Source: Acinetobacter terrae (GTDB lineage: Bacteria > Pseudomonadota > Gammaproteobacteria > Pseudomonadales > Moraxellaceae). Taken from it: DNA of 64,000 nucleotides. The DNA lies in contig NZ_JABERI010000030.1 in assembly GCF_013004375.1 (NCBI RefSeq), positions 1 through 64,000 of the forward strand, in the 5' to 3' direction. The position numbers and the translations under genes are program-made. Positions 39,658 through 47,821 of the stretch are shown one piece after another. How positions within the stretch are numbered: position 1 is the first letter of the stretch; each line of letters starts with the position of its first letter. Below the pieces are notes generated by a model, which was not told where the DNA came from, ran no database searches, and saw only the letters and a list, made by a program, of their open reading frames with translations.

Positions 39658-40372
39658 TAAAATAAGCATCATTAAATTGAATGCTACTGATTTGAAATTC
39701 ACTAAAGTGAAGCTCTGAAATGATCCTGGAAAATACGCCATCCAAACACAGGATGGTGTATTTCTCTGGATGAAAATCTTTCCCAAAGGAATGTTTTATT
39801 CACTCTATTTGGGTGCATATACGAAATTAAAAGAACAGCAAGTATGAAATGATTCACCTGAAATTTCTAAGTTGATTTATGGATTGGGCAATTCGTGTGT
39901 ATTGAAGCTTGAAATTAGAGCTTAATGAGTTAAAAACATTGAGTTAAATTGAGGTTGCTCAATCATTTTATAGGTATCAATAACCGAAGATGGTACAAAA
40001 ATATTCCATATATTAAGTTAATAATGAATTAACTGGGCTTTAATAATTGAGTGGGCATGACCATTTTTATTTATTCAAAGAGTGGCTAAATATAACAGAT
40101 ACGATAAATTCAATTTTCCTTCGAATGAATGAAATATAGAACTCGGTCAGCTTGGCAGTTTTGAAGAATCAGTGGATAGAAACTTAAAAATAAAAGAACT
40201 TAACTGAACGGAAGGAGTTATCTGGTGCTGTTGAAAAAACAACACCAAAACATATTGGATTCATTGTAATGCATTGAAAATTGTATGCTCTTAAAATTGA
40301 GGTTGGGGGAATTGCACTCAAATTTAGATTATACAGTACAGCCTTTTATACTGGGAAAGGACGGGTTGAATT
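39658..40372. other. 715-base gap, probably decayed sequence
   Basis: No intact gene. A 13-bp hairpin lies at 39731-39763. After it short broken frames can be read on the plus strand: MKIFPKGMFYSLYLGAYTKL ending at a stop near 39847, and a fragment from about 40191 reading ELSGAVEKTTPKHIGFIVMH. The first loosely resembles the effector-binding (GyrI-like) domain, but this is too weak to name. The base composition and stops every 20-30 codons suggest an eroded gene or genes. Confidence 0.45.
39731..39763 (+). terminator. strong 13-bp hairpin downstream of the HEPN-like gene
   Basis: AAATACGCCATCC at 39731-39743 pairs fully with GGATGGTGTATTT at 39751-39763 (one G-T pair) around a seven-base loop. 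It lies 74 bases after the stop of the gene at 38833. There is no T-run after it, so it may be an RNA-stabilising 3' hairpin or a site of another kind rather than a classic terminator. Confidence 0.45.
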
Positions 40373-40567
40373 TTATAGTTCACGCCATACTTTATTTTCA
40401 TCATTTAAAGAAACGGTGAAATTAAAGTTTGAATCGTCAGATACAAGTAGACCTGTAGGTGTATGCATCACAACTTTTAAAATAGTCCCTTGTTCAAAAA
40501 CTAAAGGATTGCAATTTTCTTTTTTTAGAATGACTGGTTTTAATAATTCGATGACTAAATTGTCCAT
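40373..40567 (-). CDS. small protein of unknown function, 64 residues
   Basis: The minus-strand frame begins MDNLVIELLKPVILKKEN and continues with FEQGTILKVVMHTPTGLLV and NENKVWREL-like NDENKVWREL. It alternates beta-strand-like segments and charged turns like a genuine small beta-rich protein. A good binding site (GGGGAAAG) precedes the ATG. A perfect 8-bp palindrome lies 18 bases further upstream, in an operator-like position. I prefer it to the overlapping plus-strand frame at 40281-40598, whose translation has no protein character. Function unknown; it stands alone in a gene-poor region. Confidence 0.6.
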   Translation of the reverse strand: MDNLVIELLKPVILKKENCNPLVFEQGTILKVVMHTPTGLLVSDDSNFNFTVSLNDENKVWREL

Positions 40568-40584
40568 TTTCTTTCCCCGAGCGT

Positions 40585-40603
40585 TTTCACTAACCTAGTG
40601 AAA
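40585..40603. promoter_or_regulatory. operator-like palindrome upstream of the 64-residue gene
   Basis: TTTCACTA ACC TAGTGAAA: a perfect 8-bp inverted repeat around three bases, just before the binding site of the small minus-strand gene. A repressor site or an mRNA leader hairpin would both fit. Confidence 0.4.
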
Positions 40604-41248
40604 TACTAGCATGATTTGATAGATATTTAACCAATTTTATCAGCATTGAGAATTAAATCAAAAAAAATCAGATGGAATTTTTATGTGATATGCGCATTAA
40701 ATAGAAAATTGCGGATTTGTTGGATTTTATAATTTGATTTTGTAAGTTTTTTATAATTTCCTTTCGTGTCGAAAAAAGCGAAACTCATTAGCTCATTGGA
40801 TGATTTTTTTAATATTGTTTTAATTTATGAGTACTAGCCTATTTAGTCATAGGATTTATGGTTTCGGTGTGCTCTCATCTGCTTTGGGGGCTCAAAACAG
40901 ATGAGAGCACATTGCTTAACTTATGGTTCAAGCATACCGGTGGTGCAACATCTGTAAGCCCTTCATCCTGAGAAAATAAAGCTTATCTTCTTTGCGCTTT
41001 GTATCTATGATGAGTTGAAATGATGAAAATATCATCATTAGGTTAATTTAAAAGTACAGATTGTTTATTGAAATGTCGGGTTGTTGAACATGATTCACGC
41101 GAAAAAACATTTCACAAACAGTGAATAAGTTGTTACAAAGATGAAAATACTAGAATAATGGCGGATCCATCCATGGGGCTAAAAATCGGTTTGGTTTGAG
41201 TGGATGGCTTAGGTTGTAAATTAAAAAATAAAGGAATATCCATACGCA
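40604..41248. other. 645-base gap upstream of sbmA with a strong inverted repeat
   Basis: No gene is seen. A perfect 13-bp inverted repeat is at 40869-40881 and 40898-40910. The last 150 bases, including CCATCCA/TGGATGG (around 41169-41204), presumably form the sbmA promoter and leader. AAGGAA precedes the sbmA start. Confidence 0.5.
40869..40910. repeat. perfect 13-bp inverted repeat with 16-base loop
   Basis: GTGCTCTCATCTG at 40869-40881 and CAGATGAGAGCAC at 40898-40910. It is the strongest mixed-composition stem in this gap. No T-run follows on either strand close by, so it does not look like an ordinary terminator, and no gene ends near it. Confidence 0.7.
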
Positions 41249-42445
41249 ATGTTTAAATCTTTTTTTCCGAACCCGAAGTGGTTCTTTTTGTCGTTGGTGC
41301 TTTGGTTTTTAATCAATGTTGCTTTGTGGTATTCAGGTGGAAGTAGTTGGGGAACATTTTTAGGCTTTGCACAAGGTTATCATGAGGCTGAATTGCCTAT
41401 TGGCGTGAGTCGTTTCTGGACACCTTCATTTTTATGGTTTTATCTGTGGTTCCTTGTCTCAACGGTTATTTTTGCCCTGTTCTGGAAATTTAAATCCAGC
41501 AATCCGTGGCAAGGATGGTCAGTCTGGGGTTCAGCCTTTATTCTGTTTAATATCTGGTTTTCAGTGCAAGTCAATGTTGTAGTGAATGCCTGGTACAGCC
41601 CTTTTTACGACTTGATTCAGAAAATGCTCGGCAGTGGCGGGGGAGATGTCAATTTACTTTACAGTGAAACCATGACCTTCCTGTATGTCGCCATGGTTTA
41701 TGTCACGATTGCGGTATTTAACCTGTTCTTTGTCAGCCATTATATTTTCCGCTGGCGTACAGCGATGAATTACTATTACACCGCACATTGGGAACAGTTA
41801 CGTCATATTGAAGGGGCTTCGCAGCGTATTCAAGAAGATACCATGCGTTTTGCCAAAACCACTGAAAGTCTGGGGGTGAGTTTCATTCAAGCCTTGATGA
41901 CTTTAATGGCGTTTTTACCGGTGTTATTACAATTGTCATCGCATGTGAAACAACTGCCTGTGGTCGGTGAAATTCCGTATGCACTGGTTTGGGCCGCAAT
42001 TAGTTGGGCAGTTTTAGGTACAGTGGTGTTGATGGTTGTGGGTTATAAATTACCCGGTTTGGAATTTAACAACCAGAGGGTTGAAGCTGCATACCGTAAG
42101 GAACTGGTTTATGGTGAAGACTATGCTGATCGTGCCGATCCACTGACATTAAAAGAGTTATTTAGCAAAGTCCGTTTTAACTATTTCCGTTTATATTTCC
42201 ACTATGCCTATTTCAATATGGTGCGGATCTGGTATATGCAATTGGACAATCTATACGGTTTATTTGTGCTGTTCCCAAGTATCGCTGCAGGTGCAATTAC
42301 GCTGGGTCTGATGATGCAGATTGCCAATGTGTTTGGTAAGGTGCGTGAGTCATTTCAGTATTTGATTGAGTCATGGCCAACGATTATCGAATTGCTTTCG
42401 ATTTATAAACGTTTAAGAGCGTTTGAGTCGACTTTGCATAAGTAA
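41249..42445 (+). CDS. sbmA: SbmA/BacA-family peptide antibiotic transporter
   Basis: 398-residue inner-membrane protein with about seven to eight membrane helices, usual length for SbmA, a proton-driven importer that takes up proline-rich peptides, microcins and related compounds. [14 protein letters not shown] at the N-terminus, [38 protein letters not shown], and [17 protein letters not shown] (the segment shared with ABC-fused relatives) are strongly family-like. No nucleotide-binding domain is present, consistent with SbmA rather than YddA. It ends at a 12-bp hairpin terminator. Confidence 0.92.
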   Translation: MFKSFFPNPKWFFLSLVLWFLINVALWYSGGSSWGTFLGFAQGYHEAELPIGVSRFWTPSFLWFYLWFLVSTVIFALFWKFKSSNPWQGWSVWGSAFILFNIWFSVQVNVVVNAWYSPFYDLIQKMLGSGGGDVNLLYSETMTFLYVAMVYVTIAVFNLFFVSHYIFRWRTAMNYYYTAHWEQLRHIEGASQRIQEDTMRFAKTTESLGVSFIQALMTLMAFLPVLLQLSSHVKQLPVVGEIPYALVWAAISWAVLGTVVLMVVGYKLPGLEFNNQRVEAAYRKELVYGEDYADRADPLTLKELFSKVRFNYFRLYFHYAYFNMVRIWYMQLDNLYGLFVLFPSIAAGAITLGLMMQIANVFGKVRESFQYLIESWPTIIELLSIYKRLRAFESTLHK

Positions 42446-42940
42446 TTTGTATTGAAATAAAGGCCCGTATCTTGCGTAATGCTGATCAGTTAAGGAGTTT
42501 GACCATAAACTCCTTAACTTTTGGGTTATTCACAGCAGAGTCTTATCTTATAAAATCAAATATTTGGAGTTCGTCAGTTCTTTTGTTTAGCCAAAAGAAC
42601 CAAAAGCATTTGTCATCCGCAAAACTCGTCCACTACCACCGAATAGTAAATCCATCGCAGAAACAGTAACTTCTTAATGTAATCCTGCCTCAAACAGTTG
42701 CGAATGACGTATCCGCGTATCAAAAACATGATGAATTCAAAATAGAAAATGCGAGCCAATTTCTTAACTGACTGGCATTACGTATCTTGCGGGCTTTTTT
42801 GATTCTAATATTTTTAAATAGACTCAATAGTGCAGGTATGCACTTGAAAGGGGATAAATAACAGCATTTTGAAATGATTCAGCAACACTGGAAATCGTCA
42901 TTAGGATGTATATTGATAAAAAAGGCTGGGATAAGAAAAA
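42446..42940. other. 495-base gap with related end sequences and hairpins
   Basis: No gene is seen. It contains the sbmA terminator (42489-42523), a 9-bp palindrome GTTCTTTTG/CAAAAGAAC (42577-42600), and two related 30-base sequences at 42463-42496 and 42763-42794 that share an 11-base direct repeat and an imperfect 20-base inverted repeat. Possibly the remains of a small mobile or repeat element. Confidence 0.5.
42489..42523 (+). terminator. intrinsic terminator of sbmA
   Basis: Perfect 12-bp arms GTTAAGGAGTTT and AAACTCCTTAAC around six bases, followed by TTTTG, 43 bases after the sbmA stop. Confidence 0.8.
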
Positions 42941-44011
42941 ATGAAAGTTTTCTACAGTTTGATGTCTCTCATTTGTTTAACCGCGCTGAGTCCATTCACT
43001 GTGGCCCAAGATATTCAAGGCCAGTCTTTTTCTTATCTGGATTGGGAAGTCCATTGTAGTAATACTGGCACGTGTCGGGCAGCAGGTTATCAGCCAGATA
43101 GTACTCAGGCGATGCCGGCTTCGATATTGCTAACGCGTCAAGCGGGTGCAAAACAGGCAGTTCAAGGGGAATTTGCCTTATCCAGTGATGGTCAGACTTT
43201 AGAGAGCAAAAAACTTAAAAACATTCGACTTTATTTAAATGGCAAAAATTTTGGCGCAGTCAATGTAAAGCCTTCCGCTCAACCTTTAATTGGAACGCTG
43301 AATGCCCAGCAAATCAATGGATTATTACAATACACCCAGAAAAACGTAAAAATCATCTTTAAAAATAACCATTACACCTGGCAGGTTTCAGATGCGGGCA
43401 TGACTGCGACTTTATTGAAAATGGATGATTTCCAGAAGCGTACCGGCACAGTCGGAGCATTGGTAAAAAAAGGATCGGCAAATGAATCAAAAGTTCTAGC
43501 TGCACAGCCAAAGCCGATGGTCAAAAAGGTCAACACAGCTACCAAACCTTATTTAACACTACAGCCAAATACTGAACAGTATCAAGCCGTACATACGCTT
43601 CTCATGGCTGCCCAACCAGAGCTTCAGGATGCTCATGTATTCTGTGAAGGTATTAATGACGAAACAGTTGCAAAACCCCAAGCCATAGAACTCTATAAAC
43701 TCACCAATCATAAAGTTCTGGCAACAACGCTATGCTGGCGTGGTGCCTATAATGAAGGCTATGGTGCCTGGGTGCTGGAAGAATCTTTAAAAGGCAAGGC
43801 CACCTTTGTGACTGAATTTGCTTCAGAATTTGCAGCAGGTGAAATCAGCAGTGCGCAAAAGGGGCGTGGTCTTGGAGATTGCTGGGCAATGAGCCAATGG
43901 ATCTGGAACGGTCAGACTTTTGTGAAAACGCTAGATCGCTGGACAGGCATGTGCAAAGGTTTTCCGGGTGGAGTTTGGGATCTGTATCTGATTGAAGCTG
44001 TGGTGAGGTGA
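42941..44011 (+). CDS. DUF1176-family periplasmic protein
   Basis: 356-residue secreted protein. The signal peptide covers about the first 22 residues (ending TVA-QDI). The mature start has SYLDWEVHCSNTGTCRAAGYQ, the conserved opening of DUF1176 (PF06674) proteins. MPASILLTRQAGAKQ and the C-terminal CWRGAYNEGYGAWVL, LGDCWAMSQWIWNGQTF and GMCKGFPGGVWDLY are likewise typical. Conserved cysteines suggest disulfides. Function of the family is unknown. GGGATAAG lies before the ATG. Its second half, after a Lys/Pro linker near residue 190, forms a separate domain. Confidence 0.85.
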   Translation: MKVFYSLMSLICLTALSPFTVAQDIQGQSFSYLDWEVHCSNTGTCRAAGYQPDSTQAMPASILLTRQAGAKQAVQGEFALSSDGQTLESKKLKNIRLYLNGKNFGAVNVKPSAQPLIGTLNAQQINGLLQYTQKNVKIIFKNNHYTWQVSDAGMTATLLKMDDFQKRTGTVGALVKKGSANESKVLAAQPKPMVKKVNTATKPYLTLQPNTEQYQAVHTLLMAAQPELQDAHVFCEGINDETVAKPQAIELYKLTNHKVLATTLCWRGAYNEGYGAWVLEESLKGKATFVTEFASEFAAGEISSAQKGRGLGDCWAMSQWIWNGQTFVKTLDRWTGMCKGFPGGVWDLYLIEAVVR

Positions 44012-44410
44012 TTCATATGGTAAATAGGAAGGATGAATGATATCGGTTGGAGCATCTGTTGCTCATGAGGCGATTGTTGAAAAGCAATCAGTCAGATATA
44101 TGTTCAATAAAATAAAAAATCCTTAGATTAAAAAAGATAAAACTTGGTCATTTCATTATTGAAATTGTCGAATGGCTTTAGTGATAAATTTCTTTAAACC
44201 ACTTATAAAATTTTAAAAATGCGATTTAATTGTTATGCAGTTCAAATTTCAAGCGAAAAACATTTAAAAATTGGCAGTTTTTTGTGGGCTTTAAATGAAA
44301 AATTAAAAAATCAATTCAATAAAATCAATAATGAAATCAAAGTTCTGAGTTTGTTATTTTTTGTATTTTCATATACTTTCATCTCATACGGCATAATTGA
44401 GAATTGATAC
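44012..44410. other. 399-base AT-rich gap
   Basis: Nothing convincing. The 62-codon frame at 44219-44407 lacks a binding site and recognisable features. The region presumably carries the promoter of the lipoprotein gene at 44411. Confidence 0.5.
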
Positions 44411-45403
44411 GTGAATTTCAGAACAATAATCTTGATTGGTGGAGTGGGCATCGCTTTACATGGCTGTACCAGTATTGACAGTTTTAACTCGGATTCAGTT
44501 AAAAATTTTACCTCACCTCAGGAACTCATTGTTCAGAAAAATATTAATGCTGCAAATGGTCGGGCTAAAGAATATGTCTATTCTTGGGGATCAAAGCAAA
44601 GCAATAAAGAACCTCAATCTTTATATCCAAGAAAACATTTAAATAGTTATTGTTCTGCCAAGCATGGCAAGTTCTCTGTTTTACATAAAAGCTCAATGAG
44701 TTTGGTCAAGAATCAATGGGATAAAAAACTGCTCTCTACCTATAGCAGTGTCAAGCAAGGCATAGGCGCATATAAGTGTGTGCAAAGTGATGGGCAAAGC
44801 TGGATTGTATCCATTGAACCTGTTGCTGAACGCAAGTTAGATGATGGTAGCGACGCCCGTATGGTCGCGCTTCAAACTAAAATAATGACGGCTTTAGACG
44901 CTCAAAAATTTTATTCCAGTGCCAATTCTTCAAATACTCCTGCTGCAAAAAAAACCACTGTAAATAATCAAACTGCTAAAAATACAACGAGTAAAACGAC
45001 CACGCCAAAAGAAGTTGAAATTAAAAAAGAGGTTGAAGCTAAAAAAGAAACCAAGCCTATGCCTCCATTGCCCGTAAAACAGGCTGCACAAGTTGTCGAA
45101 ACACCGCAGCAGCAACAGCTTAAATATTATGTTTCAGCACGTCGTGATTTAAATAAAGGAACCAATCAGGTGGCCGCTTGTAATAATGCGCAACGCGCTT
45201 ATAACTATGGAAAGTTACATGGTTCAAATGCGGCAAATGTCTATGCGGAATCTGGCGTGCTGGTTGCGCGTTGTTTAACCAGCATACCGAGTTATAGCAG
45301 TCGTTTTTCTAATTCGAAAGGACAGGCAGTTAAGATATTGCAGAATTTGGCCAATAATCATAATCATGCTGGGGCGAAGCATATGTTGAATCAGTTGAAG
45401 TAG
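44411..45403 (+). CDS. putative lipoprotein of unknown function
   Basis: 330-residue protein starting at GTG. The 18-residue signal MNFRTIILIGGVGIALHGC ends in a lipobox-like ALHGC, so it is probably an outer-membrane lipoprotein. The first domain (about 40-155) is followed by a low-complexity Thr/Lys/Glu/Pro linker (about 170-225; KTTTPKEVEIKKEVEAKKE) and a helical C-terminal domain with four cysteine-containing repeats-like helices (NQVAACNNAQRAYNYGKLHG, VARCLTS) reminiscent of Sel1/TPR-type packing. No family recognised. The linker probably spans the periplasm. The binding site is weak. Not clearly in an operon. Confidence 0.6.
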   Translation: MNFRTIILIGGVGIALHGCTSIDSFNSDSVKNFTSPQELIVQKNINAANGRAKEYVYSWGSKQSNKEPQSLYPRKHLNSYCSAKHGKFSVLHKSSMSLVKNQWDKKLLSTYSSVKQGIGAYKCVQSDGQSWIVSIEPVAERKLDDGSDARMVALQTKIMTALDAQKFYSSANSSNTPAAKKTTVNNQTAKNTTSKTTTPKEVEIKKEVEAKKETKPMPPLPVKQAAQVVETPQQQQLKYYVSARRDLNKGTNQVAACNNAQRAYNYGKLHGSNAANVYAESGVLVARCLTSIPSYSSRFSNSKGQAVKILQNLANNHNHAGAKHMLNQLK

Positions 45404-45439
45404 TTTGGCTGCTTTAGACTCTCAGTTTTTAAAAGATAC

Positions 45440-45472
45440 ATCCAATCAGCTGGATGATCCCAGTGATTGGAT
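45440..45472 (+). terminator. hairpin downstream of the lipoprotein gene
   Basis: ATCCAATCA at 45440-45448 and TGATTGGAT at 45464-45472 pair perfectly, and CTGG/CCAG continue the stem inside with one bulge. There is no T-run after it, so its role as a terminator is uncertain. Confidence 0.4.
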
Positions 45473-45660
45473 AAGAGGTGATCTCTAAACCATAGCCCAG
45501 ATAAATTTAATTTTGTTGGATTCGATATTTGACTTGAATAGAAAACATCGTTTTTTTTGTGTTTAATTCAATTTTCAGTGAGTCCAGTTTACAGAGTCAT
45601 AACAGGTAAAAACCTCAGCGTTATGATACAAAGACAATGATTTTTACTGGAGTTCGCCTT

Positions 45661-46182
45661 ATGTCTCGCAATGTTTTAACCACCGCTCGTCACAGCATTT
45701 CACGTATAGGTTTTTCAGCTTTGATGGCGGTTACATTGTTGGGTTCCGCGCAATCGGCGACAGCAGGACCAACGGTCGATCAGCTAAGTGATTGTCTGGT
45801 GAAATCGACAACTGAGACGGATAAGAAAACTGTACTGCAATGGACCTTTGTGGCTTTATCGACTCATCCAGATTTAAAAAGTTTTAGTCAGGTGACCGAT
45901 GTTCAGAAAGAGCAACTGGATAAAAGTCTAGCGACCGTTTTACAGCGCATCTTGGTGGAGCAGTGTTCTGCACAAACCAAAGCCGTGATTCAAGCAGAAG
46001 GCTTGCAAGCTGTAGGCGATAGTTTTCAGGAATTAGGTCGTACTACGGGTGAAGCCATTGTGAAAAATCCTGAGGTGAATAAGCAGTTGAAAGGTGTGCT
46101 GCGTTATGTCGACCTGAATAAGATGGTGATGACTTTTTTAACGCCGGATGTGTGGAATAAGTTGGGTTCGATTCGTAAGTAA
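45661..46182 (+). CDS. secreted protein of unknown function
   Basis: 173-residue protein with a long N-terminal signal sequence (basic start MSRNVLTTARHSISR, hydrophobic core to about residue 36, cleavage near SATA-GPT). The mature part is helical, with two cysteines (DCLVKS, EQCSAQ) that could form a disulfide, and ends with LTPDVWNKLGSIRK. I do not recognise a family. The start at 45661 has TGGAG at normal spacing; the eight-codon longer frame is rejected. It stands alone, converging on the small membrane protein gene. Confidence 0.65.
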   Translation: MSRNVLTTARHSISRIGFSALMAVTLLGSAQSATAGPTVDQLSDCLVKSTTETDKKTVLQWTFVALSTHPDLKSFSQVTDVQKEQLDKSLATVLQRILVEQCSAQTKAVIQAEGLQAVGDSFQELGRTTGEAIVKNPEVNKQLKGVLRYVDLNKMVMTFLTPDVWNKLGSIRK

Positions 46183-46192
46183 CTAGATTGGT

Positions 46193-46414
46193 TTATTTAA
46201 AGATCGAAAAGATGATTTTAAATAGCCAAAACACAGGGTATAAGATGAACTCCATCCCATAGAATAAGCCGTATCCTCTTTGTTTTATTGGGGTATCTTC
46301 TTTTGGCTCAGTGATGCGTTTCCGCCATTTAGGATGGATCAGCATCACAATGATGATAATCGTGAATAAGCCGATGGCAGATTGAATGATGGTAAGTAAT
46401 AGTTCAGGCGTCAT
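46193..46414 (-). CDS. small two-helix membrane protein
   Basis: 73 residues. A hydrophobic segment at about 5-25 (LLTIIQSAIGLFTIIIIVML), a basic/acidic loop (PKWRKRITEPKEDTPIKQRG), and a second hydrophobic segment at about 50-72 (FILYPVFWLFKIIFSIF). The positive loop suggests both ends face the periplasm. An A-rich AAAGAAA precedes the ATG. No family recognised. Flanked downstream by the unknown secreted protein and upstream by REP-like repeats. Confidence 0.55.
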   Translation of the reverse strand: MTPELLLTIIQSAIGLFTIIIIVMLIHPKWRKRITEPKEDTPIKQRGYGLFYGMEFILYPVFWLFKIIFSIFK

Positions 46415-46457
46415 TTTTGTTTTTCTTTGGTGTTTATTGAATTTTATAACATAAATA

Positions 46458-46563
46458 CTAATCCTCTCCCTAACCCTCTCCTAAAAGGAGAGGGAATTAC
46501 CCAAATCAAATAATTTACATGACCCTCCCTCTCCCTTAGGGAGAGGGCTGGGGTGAGGGGATT
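46458..46563. repeat. REP-like elements, copy 2 (two units)
   Basis: First unit AATCCTCTCCCTAACCCTCT...GGAGAGGGAA matches the element at 36469-36508. After 30 bases a second, diverged unit (CCTCCCTCTCCCTTAGGGAG, then AGGGCTGGGGTGAGGGG) lies in the opposite sense. Together they form a paired REP-like structure between two minus-strand genes. Confidence 0.75.
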
Positions 46564-46573
46564 TGAAAAAGAA

Positions 46574-47104
46574 TTACAATAAATTAGGATAGAACTTCTC
46601 AAACTCTTTATTCACCGTTTCACCTCTCAGTAAATATCCTTTGGGTTGAATATAACTATAAATTTCCCGTGCAGGCTGCTCATGCCAACCAATATTAAAT
46701 GCGCACAGTTTTGGGAAAAAAGTAAGGTGGCTATAATTTAAATTGTTATGAATCCAATAAGCTAGTTGTTGCCAATTATTTTGGTCTTTTTCATACAGTT
46801 CTAAAAATGATGGAATGACGATACACGCCATTGCGCCGTAGCCTTTTGCATCGGGGTAGTCCCAAATATGACTGGCAAAGTTTTTCTCATTCGTTGCGCA
46901 GTTATGTCCTTTGTCGTTGCCAAGTTGGTTCACGTCTGGCGAGCGATATGCTGAACGAATCGCGATACGTCCAAACTTTTCTTGGAGTGGTTCAAGCAGT
47001 TGTTGGCAGAGTTCTGTACCTGTATGAATGGCAATATCAGGATGGTCGGGGAAGTTGGGTACACCGTACCAATTGGCGATTTCGCTATAGAGGAAGTCAC
47101 GCAT
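46574..47104 (-). CDS. M15-peptidase-like protein, start codon apparently lost
   Basis: 176 residues from the ATG at 47104. RIAIRSAYRSPDVNQLGNDKG, HNCATNEKNFASHIWDYPDA and YGAMACIVIPSF resemble proteins annotated peptidase M15-like, with a possible metal-binding H-x3-D in SHIWD. Protein-like sequence continues in frame upstream of this ATG for at least 18 codons (SSIAKLEDLGRVQLSKSFF, 47105-47161), as I recall for homologs, but no ATG, GTG or TTG occurs before the stop at 47186-47188. Either the product is shortened, a rare start such as ATA at 47155 is used, or the gene is a recent pseudogene. There is no good binding site before 47104. Confidence 0.5.
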   Translation of the reverse strand: MRDFLYSEIANWYGVPNFPDHPDIAIHTGTELCQQLLEPLQEKFGRIAIRSAYRSPDVNQLGNDKGHNCATNEKNFASHIWDYPDAKGYGAMACIVIPSFLELYEKDQNNWQQLAYWIHNNLNYSHLTFFPKLCAFNIGWHEQPAREIYSYIQPKGYLLRGETVNKEFEKFYPNLL

Positions 47105-47230
47105 AAAGAATGACTTTGATAGTTGGACACGTCCTAAGTCTTCGAGTTTGGCTATAGAGGATACTTTTGGGTTGGATACTGTTTTTTAGTGTCTTATTAG
47201 GCGATAATTTTTGTAAATAATTGAGACAAA

Positions 47231-47821
47231 GTGATTAAATTGGATTCTTTAAAAGGTAAAGGAATAAAGTACATACGTTGGATAGTGATTTTTTTTACTT
47301 GCATTATTTCTTGTTTGCTATTTTGGGTATATTTCTCTTTTTATAAGGAGGTGAAGCAAGTAAAAGATTCAGTTCTGCGTCATACTTTTGAGAATGGTCC
47401 TTTGAGTCTTCCAATTGCTAATAATGACTATGTTGCGACTTGGGGGGCATTCGGAGATTTTATTGGAGGTACACTAAATCCTTTTTTAACTTTTATTAGT
47501 ATTTGTTTGATTTTATGGACAATTCGACAGAATAGAAAAATGCTAGATAATTCGTCTAATGCATTGAAAAGCAGTATAGCAATGCAAGATGAAGTTAAAA
47601 AAAATGCAATGATACAGATACTTGATAATAGATTATTCTCTACCCTTGATTCTTTGTCTAATCTAGAAAAAGAGATCAAGGAGCATTCAGATTTTAATAA
47701 TTTTTATAAAAATATAATCGAGAGTAATATAAATTTTAAGGGAAAATACAACCAAATTTATTTCAATAAAAATAAAAATTTAATTTATTTTGTAAAAAAA
47801 TTGAATTTTTATTTGATATGA
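47231..47821 (+). CDS. membrane protein resembling N-terminus of putative phage abortive-infection proteins
   Basis: 196 residues from a GTG start. Two membrane helices: about 17-37 (IVIFFTCIISCLLFWVYFSF) and about 80-97. Between them WGAFGDFIGGTLNPFLTF is the phrase that opens many proteins labelled putative phage abortive infection protein (putAbiC-type). After the second helix comes a charged coiled-coil-like region and LDNRLFSTLDSL. At 196 residues it is shorter than such proteins, which are usually 250-400. Its TGA overlaps the ATG of the next gene as ATGA. The pair is visibly far more AT-rich than the core genes on either side, suggesting transfer. The binding site is poor. Confidence 0.5.
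   Translation: MIKLDSLKGKGIKYIRWIVIFFTCIISCLLFWVYFSFYKEVKQVKDSVLRHTFENGPLSLPIANNDYVATWGAFGDFIGGTLNPFLTFISICLILWTIRQNRKMLDNSSNALKSSIAMQDEVKKNAMIQILDNRLFSTLDSLSNLEKEIKEHSDFNNFYKNIIESNINFKGKYNQIYFNKNKNLIYFVKKLNFYLI

Noticed and set aside
40281..40598. 105-codon plus-strand frame
   Set aside because: Overlaps the more convincing minus-strand small gene; translation has no protein-like pattern and no binding site.
40869..40910. integron attC site
   Set aside because: The stem is perfectly paired without the extrahelical bases and RYYYAAC-type boxes of attC, and there is no cassette gene.
44219..44407. 62-codon frame before the lipoprotein gene
   Set aside because: No ribosome binding site and very AT-rich; one hydrophobic stretch could be chance. 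Not strong enough to list as a gene.
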